DNA from: Arachidicoccus sp050436765
GTDB taxonomy: Bacteria > Bacteroidota > Bacteroidia > Chitinophagales > Chitinophagaceae
Assembly (NCBI RefSeq): GCF_050436765.1
Contig: NZ_JBNQGD010000287.1
Coordinates: 1 to 19,208 of the forward strand
DNA: 19,208 bases
Direction: 5' to 3'
Positions 15,874 through 19,208 of the stretch are shown here, piece after piece. The first letter of the stretch is position 1, and each line of letters begins with the position of its first letter. A model generated the notes under the pieces. That model was given only the letters and a program-made list of their open reading frames with translations, had not been told where the DNA came from and did not search any database. The translations under genes were made by a program, and so were the position numbers.

Positions 15874-16631
15874 ATGAAAAAGATTTTGCTTTTGCTTTTT
15901 TAGTTTTTGGCTATGCATAAAATGCGGTTAAACGCTGCAGGGGCTGTTTCAACCAGAAAGTAAATACAGAAACAGCAGTAGTCGTGAGATGGAGGTAAGT
16001 ATTGCCTATGATGCTGATAGTGCTACATTAGTCACCATGAAAGCTAAAGGCGTCTCAAATCCGATGAAGGGAAAAAGGAGTCTAAATATCAGGCGCTCAT
16101 CACCAGGGGTAAAATTGGAGATAACGAGCAACTTGCTGTTGTGGGAAAATTTCTATTGATAATGCATCTTTACCTAAGAATCTTATTATAGCTATTACAG
16201 TAAAGCTATATAAATAGCTCCCCCGTTTGGATAGTCTAAATCTTTATCCAAAATCTATTGAAACAGATGTAATAAAAGAAGAGGTCTTTAAGATTTTAAA
16301 AAATATTTATGCAACTCTTTATTACCCAAAAGCCGCTTTCCATATAGGTGATACTATTGCTAACGATAAATATTCCTTTGAGTATCGTCGACATCAAGCT
16401 GAACATGGATAGTCGCAATCTTTACAATGGAAATAGAGATAGCATTGCTGATTTGAATGTTGATTATAGATTACAATCGGAATAAACGGAACTAAAGAAA
16501 TAAATGTGCGTGGTACAGGAGGTGGAACTGGCTTTGGAAAGTTTTCTGATGACATAATGAATGGCTACTTTAAAAAGACAGAGGGTAATTTAAAAGTGCA
16601 TGCCAAAGTAAAACTTCAGCATCCGCAATAA
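15874..16631 (+). pseudogene. Decayed gene for an exported protein, family not recognised
   Basis: Starts with a signal-peptide-like MKKILLLLF, cut by TAG at 15901-15903; the reading continues LVFGYA in frame 3. Frame 2 (from 15935) reads LQGLFQPESKYRNSSS, EMEVSIAYDADSATLVTMKA and KGVSNPMKGK. Frame 1 (about 16075-16150) reads ESKYQALITRGKIGDNEQLA. Frame 3 (16149 on) reads ISIDNASLPKNLIIAITVKLYK, meets TAG at 16215-16217 and continues in the same frame as LDSLNLYPKSIETDVIKEE to about 16375. Frame 1 reads VDIKLNMDSRNLYNGNRDS, and frame 3 ends ITIGINGTKEINVRGTG, FGKFSDDIMNGYFKKTE, VKLQHPQ and TAA at 16629-16631. Joined, this is about 250 residues, hit by at least five frameshifts and two stops. 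It could also be two adjacent genes split at 16217. It fills the 874-base gap between rnz and obgE. The promoter side is shared with rnz. Confidence 0.65.
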
Positions 16632-16705
16632 AAAAGAGAGGGAAATAGAGGTAAATGAAGAAGCTCACCCATTGGAAAAAACTGAAAAGGTATATCCCTA
16701 AGACT

Positions 16706-17707
16706 CTATGCTACCGGCTTATTCAACATCTCCCATAATTTATCCTTAAGCTCTACCAGACCGGTTTGCGTAATAGAAGAAATAAAAAGATGGGGGATAT
16801 TTTGGGGTAGTTCTTTAGCGATTTCATGCTTTAGTTCGTCGTCCAGCATATCAGATTTACTTAATGCAATTAGCATATCTTTTTGCAAAAGTTCCGGGTT
16901 ATATTGTTCCAGCTCATTGTACAAAATATCAAATTCCTTCTTATGATTTTCGCTATCGGCAGGGATTAAAAATAATAATGCCGAATTACGTTCTATGTGT
17001 CTCAAAAAACGATGTCCAAGGCCTTTTCCATCTGCTGCGCCTTCTATAATTCCAGGTAAATCGGCAATACAAAAAGAAAGTCCGTTACGGTATTCCACTA
17101 TCCCAAGGTTAGGAACAAGTGTTGTAAAGGCATAATTGGCAATTTTGGGTTTTGCTGCAGTTATTACCGAAAGTAAAGTAGACTTTCCTGCGTTGGGAAA
17201 TCCTACCAATCCTACGTCGGCTAATACTTTCAACTCGAGGTATTTATATCCTTCGATACCCTCTTCACCCGGTTGTGAATGCTCGGGTACCTGGTTGGTA
17301 GGTGTTGCAAAGTTTTGGTTTCCCAAGCCTCCGCGACCGCCAGGCATCCAAATAATTTCTTGCCCGTCTTCTAATATTTCTGCTTCAATTTCTCCAGTTT
17401 CTTCATCTTTAGCAATTGTCCCTAATGGAACTTCAATAATTATATCCTTACCGAACCTTCCAGTACAGTTATTTTTCATCCCGTTTTGGCCATCTTCTGC
17501 GACCACATTTTTGTAATAGCGAAGATGCAAAAGTGTCCACAACTGCTTATTCCCTTTTAGAATAATATGTCCTCCCCGACCACCATCTCCACCATCGGGA
17601 CCGGCTTGCGCATTGTATTTGGTACGCATAAAATGGGTCATACCGCGACCGCCTTTACCACTGTGGCAAAAGATTTTAATATAGTCTATGAAGTTTTTGT
17701 CTGACAC
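16706..17707 (-). CDS. obgE: Obg-family GTPase
   Basis: 333 aa. It is a ribosome-associated GTPase needed for 50S assembly and stress control. The N-terminal glycine-rich Obg fold spans about 1-158 (SGKGGRG, GPDGGDGGRGG, GGRGGLGNQNFA). The G domain has G1 GFPNAGKST (169-177), G2 around the TT at 195-196, G3 DLPG (216-219), G4 SKSD (283-286; Ser replaces the usual Asn or Thr) and G5 with SS (309-310). There is no long C-terminal domain, so it ends soon after the G domain, as many Obg proteins do. The start is GTG (17705-17707), giving MSDKNFIDYIKI, the normal opening. It follows prfA by 49 bases in the same direction, so the two likely share a transcript. Confidence 0.97.
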   Translation of the reverse strand: MSDKNFIDYIKIFCHSGKGGRGMTHFMRTKYNAQAGPDGGDGGRGGHIILKGNKQLWTLLHLRYYKNVVAEDGQNGMKNNCTGRFGKDIIIEVPLGTIAKDEETGEIEAEILEDGQEIIWMPGGRGGLGNQNFATPTNQVPEHSQPGEEGIEGYKYLELKVLADVGLVGFPNAGKSTLLSVITAAKPKIANYAFTTLVPNLGIVEYRNGLSFCIADLPGIIEGAADGKGLGHRFLRHIERNSALLFLIPADSENHKKEFDILYNELEQYNPELLQKDMLIALSKSDMLDDELKHEIAKELPQNIPHLFISSITQTGLVELKDKLWEMLNKPVA

Positions 17708-17756
17708 GTATTTATTTAAAAAGTAAAAAATTTGCTATTAATAACATGGATAGTAA

Positions 17757-18824
17757 TTAATCATTTGATTTTGCCATTTTTTCAGCATTTTCGGCAACCT
17801 GTAACGCCTCTACAAATTCATCAATATCGCCATTGATAACCGCATCTAAATTATAAGAAGTCAACCCAATTCTATGATCGGTTACACGACCTTGTGGCCA
17901 GTTGTAAGTGCGAATTTTTGCGCTTCTGTCACCCGTACTTACTAGGGTTTTGCGCTGACGTGCAATTTCGTCTTCATGCTTGCGTACCTGTTCTTCATAT
18001 AGTCTGGTACGCATCATAGTCATTGCTTTCTCGCGGTTACCGAGTTGACTGCGTTCTGTTTGACAAATAACCACAGTTCCTGTGGGAATATGTGTCAGCA
18101 TTACTTTGGTTTCCACCTTGTTTACGTTTTGACCACCTGCACCACCGCTTCGGCTGGTTTCCATTTTTACATCTGCAGGATTCAATTCAAAATCTACTTC
18201 TTCGGCTTCCGGCATTACAGCGACGGTTGCTGCAGAAGTATGGACACGGCCCTGCGTTTCCGTATTAGGAACGCGTTGTACACGGTGTACGCCGCTTTCG
18301 AATTTCAATGTGCCATATACGTCCTCGCCTTCCACTTCTACAAGCACTTCTTTATAGCCGCCAACAGTTCCTTCGCTTTCAGAAACGATATTGGTTTTCC
18401 AGCCTTTTTTGGCGCAATATCTTAGATACATTCCCAATAAGTCGCCGGCAAAAAGACTGGCTTCATCGCCGCCGGTTCCGGCACGAATTTCCAGAATTGC
18501 ATTTTTGTCGTCTTGGGGATCTTTGGGAATTAATAATTTGGTAAGTATTTGTTCTAATTGTTCTTTTCTCTGCTCTAATTCCGGTAATTCCATTTTTGCC
18601 AATTCCCTGAAATCTGGGTCGGGACTGTTTAGCGCATCTTTGCTAAACGCATAATTGTCCATCACATTTACGTATTCTAAATAGGGTTGAACTATTTTTT
18701 CTAAGTCACGGTATTCCTTGCTTAGCTTGCTAAATTCTTTCTGTTTCCCGATAATTTCGGGATTGGTTAGTGCGACGCCTAACTGATCGAATCTCGCTTT
18801 GATACCTGCTAATTGCTCTAACAT
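17757..18824 (-). CDS. prfA: Peptide chain release factor 1
   Basis: 355 aa. It recognises UAA and UAG stop codons and releases the finished protein. The catalytic GGQ is at 230-232 within SGGAGGQNVNKVET. The stop-codon reader is PxT, here PNT (186-188), followed by GRVHTSAATVAVMPE; this marks RF1 rather than RF2, which has SPF. The AGTGGDEA stretch (115-122) and the final domain with DRSAKIRTYNWPQGRVTDHR are complete. Domain 1 (1-100) is helical, as expected. The start ATG at 18824 is followed by MLEQLAGIKARFDQL. A stem-loop lies 20 bases before the start and a -7 box about 50 bases before it. obgE is downstream. Confidence 0.98.
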   Translation of the reverse strand: MLEQLAGIKARFDQLGVALTNPEIIGKQKEFSKLSKEYRDLEKIVQPYLEYVNVMDNYAFSKDALNSPDPDFRELAKMELPELEQRKEQLEQILTKLLIPKDPQDDKNAILEIRAGTGGDEASLFAGDLLGMYLRYCAKKGWKTNIVSESEGTVGGYKEVLVEVEGEDVYGTLKFESGVHRVQRVPNTETQGRVHTSAATVAVMPEAEEVDFELNPADVKMETSRSGGAGGQNVNKVETKVMLTHIPTGTVVICQTERSQLGNREKAMTMMRTRLYEEQVRKHEDEIARQRKTLVSTGDRSAKIRTYNWPQGRVTDHRIGLTSYNLDAVINGDIDEFVEALQVAENAEKMAKSND

Positions 18825-18844
18825 AAAATTTTATAATGGTTACC

Positions 18845-18864
18845 AATATCGTTGTCACGATATT
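18845..18864 (-). promoter_or_regulatory. Perfect stem-loop in the prfA leader
   Basis: AATATCGT and ACGATATT are exact reverse complements around a four-base loop (GACA on the coding strand): 8 bp, 20 bases before the prfA ATG. From the -7 box just upstream, transcription should begin near 18867, so the hairpin would sit at the very 5' end of the mRNA. It could be an mRNA-stabilising stem, a translation control element or an operator palindrome. It is not followed by a T-run on the coding strand. Confidence 0.5.
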
Positions 18865-18873
18865 TTAAGAGAG

Positions 18874-18881
18874 CAAAATTA
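18874..18881 (-). promoter_or_regulatory. -7 promoter box for prfA-obgE
   Basis: Minus-strand TAATTTTG matches TAnnTTTG exactly, about 50 bases before the prfA ATG. No TTG is found at the -33 distance. Confidence 0.5.
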
Positions 18882-18982
18882 CGTTTTTGAATTGAGCTTA
18901 AGAAAGAAATAGCGAAATTATGAGCACAGAGGGCTTTTTAATACTGACTTTTATCATTAGAAATGGGTATAAAGGCCGTTAA

Positions 18983-19208
18983 TTAGCTTTTATTTATTCT
19001 GCTTTGTTCATCTTCAATACTGGAGTTGTGTTTGCTAGATTTTATATTTTTATTGCCAAAATTATATGTAAATGTAAGCCCAACACGTCTACTTTCCCAT
19101 GAATTATGAAGGATGAAATTGATATTTTGATAGATCAATTTGCCAGAATATCTTTCGGTATTAAAGATGTCACTGACATTTAATTTTAAGGAGGCTTGCT
19201 TATGCCAA
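18983..19208 (-). CDS. C-terminus of an outer-membrane beta-barrel (TonB-receptor-like) protein, partial
   Basis: Only the last 74 codons are in the window; the gene continues past the right edge. The visible part has alternating amphipathic strands with ASLKLNVSDIFNT, then SWESRRVGLTFTYNFGNKN and a polar tail ending INKS before TAA (18983-18985). An NVSDIFNT-type segment followed by RRVGLTFTYNFG is the typical end of outer-membrane beta-barrel family proteins (OMP_b-brl_3, TonB-dependent-receptor-like) in Bacteroidota. The aromatic strand TFTYNF would be the final strand recognised by the BAM complex, although here a tail of about 24 residues follows it. Substrate unknown. 158 bases separate its stop from the prfA start on the same strand. 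Confidence 0.75.
   Translation of the reverse strand, partial: WHKQASLKLNVSDIFNTERYSGKLIYQNINFILHNSWESRRVGLTFTYNFGNKNIKSSKHNSSIEDEQSRINKS

Noticed and set aside
16227..16412. Open 61-codon plus-strand frame as an independent small gene
   Set aside because: It starts at TTG, is continuous in frame with the segment before the TAG at 16215-16217, and is followed by protein-like sequence in another frame, so it is part of the pseudogene.
1..19208. CRISPR array, IS element, phage or defence system
   Set aside because: No regular repeats, transposase, integrase or toxin-antitoxin-like genes are visible; intact genes are housekeeping or envelope functions.

Overview
The window is chromosomal DNA from a member of the Bacteroidota, most likely the Chitinophagaceae/Sphingobacteriia side of the phylum. 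The evidence is AT-rich DNA, few Shine-Dalgarno sequences, several matches to the Bacteroidota -7 promoter box (TAnnTTTG), and the C-terminus of an outer-membrane beta-barrel of the type common in that phylum. No plasmid, phage, IS or CRISPR feature is visible.

Layout, left to right. (1) 8-1012, minus: a membrane-anchored coiled-coil protein of unknown function. (2) 1093-1737, plus: a badly decayed gene. (3) 1738-4353, minus: alaS. (4) 4354-4837: about 480 bases without a gene, holding one perfect hairpin and a promoter box. (5) 4838-7688, plus: aroK, a DUF423 membrane protein and dnaG, tightly packed as an operon. (6) 10160-7705, minus: two tandem 6-pyruvoyl-tetrahydropterin-synthase-like genes, then folE, then fabD, behind a well-formed promoter. 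folE makes dihydroneopterin triphosphate, which is the substrate of the two upstream gene products, so this is a pterin operon with a fatty-acid gene at its end. (7) 10281-13433, plus: a GNAT acetyltransferase, an LptF/LptG-type permease and a citrate synthase that resembles the mitochondrial enzyme. (8) 13452-13563, plus: a short signal-peptide remnant. (9) 15831-13605, minus: rnz (tRNase Z) and a group II PLP decarboxylase. (10) 15874-16631, plus: a second decayed gene. (11) 18824-16706, minus: prfA and obgE, with a hairpin in the prfA leader. (12) 18983-19208, minus: the end of an outer-membrane beta-barrel gene that continues beyond the window.

Most of the content is conserved housekeeping: translation (alaS, prfA), ribosome assembly (obgE), tRNA maturation (rnz), replication (dnaG), shikimate, fatty-acid and pterin synthesis, LPS export and the TCA cycle. 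I see no new multigene system. The parts worth a second look are three gene remnants lying between intact housekeeping genes (suggesting ongoing gene loss), the eukaryotic-type citrate synthase, the paired pterin synthases whose Cys spacing matches the eukaryotic enzyme, and two perfect stem-loops in intergenic DNA.
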